A stretch of 6,924 nucleotides of DNA from NCBI GenBank assembly GCA_958449275.1, contig CAUDHE010000109.1:1-6924 (forward strand), given 5' to 3'. Within the stretch, counting starts at the first letter, position 1. The number at the start of each line of letters is the position of its first letter. Shown piece after piece: positions 6,436 to 6,924 of this stretch. The notes beneath the pieces were generated by a model that searched no databases, had not been told where the DNA came from, and worked only from the letters and a program-made list of their open reading frames with translations. Made by a program: the position numbers and the translations under genes. The stretch comes from an uncultured Alistipes sp. (GTDB lineage: Bacteria; Bacteroidota; Bacteroidia; Bacteroidales; Rikenellaceae).

Positions 6436-6924
6436 GAATTATAACGATAGGCCGAAGTTCTAAAAGTGATGTTGTTGTCCATGACACATATGTAGGAAGA
6501 ATACATATGCAAATAGTTTTGGATGATGATGGGAATATTTATGCCGTTGATATGAATTCGACGAACGGCACATATGTCAATGGGCGAAGAATAACCGGTA
6601 AAGTATGTTTGCAAAAAAACGATGTCATACGAATTGGCAATACCACATTGCCGTGGCAAAAATATATATCCCCGACCATTTCTGGCGTACATAGAAATAA
6701 TTCGATTACGTATGTAATAATTAGCGTACTTATATTACTGTTAGCTTGTGCCGGTATGTATTTCCGGAATATCAACAATATAAATAACTCCAAAGAGTCG
6801 GAGTCTGCCGAAACGTTCCAAGATTACAATACGTGCAGGTCAGACAATAATGTTTCTCGGACCGCGAAAATCAGGAACAAAAATGAAAAGCCTTCAATAA
6901 ACAGCATACCCTATGATTTGATAG
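6432..6924 (+). CDS. FHA domain plus transmembrane helix protein, C-terminus missing
   Basis: An open frame of at least 164 codons that continues past the right edge. It starts at the ATG overlapping the previous stop (ATGA). An FHA domain opens the protein almost at residue 1: GRSSKSDVVV with Gly7-Arg8, a GRIH turn where Gly22 replaces the usual Ser and His25 is kept, and a canonical STNGTYVNG with Asn45-Gly46. The FHA ends near residue 72. A linker leads to one hydrophobic helix at about 91-112 (TYVIISVLILLLACAGMYF), then an Asn/Ser-rich polar tail. With no signal peptide, the FHA should be cytoplasmic and the tail extracytoplasmic. This is the reverse order of domains to the VWA-FHA protein but the same FHA location. 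What lies at the C-terminus is unknown. Confidence 0.85.
   Translation, partial: MRIITIGRSSKSDVVVHDTYVGRIHMQIVLDDDGNIYAVDMNSTNGTYVNGRRITGKVCLQKNDVIRIGNTTLPWQKYISPTISGVHRNNSITYVIISVLILLLACAGMYFRNINNINNSKESESAETFQDYNTCRSDNNVSRTAKIRNKNEKPSINSIPYDLI

Noticed and set aside
6075..6692. Minus-strand 205-codon open frame
   Set aside because: It is antisense to the secreted protein and the last FHA gene, both of which have clear signal peptide or domain evidence.
1..6924. tRNA, rRNA or CRISPR array
   Set aside because: No cloverleaf-like T-arm with acceptor stem, rRNA stretch or regularly spaced direct repeats were found by eye.

Overview
The window most likely comes from a Bacteroidota genome, probably Bacteroidales and possibly an Alistipes-like gut bacterium. 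The evidence is a Bacteroidota-type Tgt beside a YjgP/YjgQ (LptF/LptG) permease, a TAnnTTTG promoter element upstream of tgt, AT-rich start regions without clear Shine-Dalgarno sequences, and a tyrosine recombinase with the YVARHSW form of box II common in this phylum. The genus is a guess.

Two compositional blocks are visible. Positions 1-1763 are GC-rich core DNA on the minus strand: tgt (queuine tRNA-ribosyltransferase) followed after 16 bp by the start of an LptF/LptG-family permease that runs off the left edge. Positions 1764-2168 hold no convincing gene, only two small hairpins, and base composition turns AT-rich across this stretch. From 2169 onward everything is on the plus strand and looks accessory.

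The accessory block opens with a 409-aa tyrosine recombinase. A gene-free stretch of 276 bp follows, holding a perfect 13-bp inverted repeat (3427-3439 and 3612-3624) that encloses 172 bp of AT-rich, promoter-like DNA. This is the layout of a phase-variable inverton: a recombinase gene, an invertible promoter segment, then the controlled operon. 

The operon downstream is a set of FHA-domain (phosphothreonine-reader) proteins. They are a cytoplasmic zinc-ribbon/Thr-rich linker/FHA protein (3675-4313); an exported VWA-like domain joined through one membrane helix and a coiled coil to a cytoplasmic FHA domain (4317-5837); a small secreted protein of unknown function (5941-6435); and an FHA/single-membrane-helix protein that starts with a 4-bp overlap (6432) and runs off the right edge. 

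The working model is inference: a membrane-spanning phosphothreonine signalling assembly whose expression may be switched on and off in the population by DNA inversion. No kinase or phosphatase is in the window; if present, they would lie beyond the right edge.
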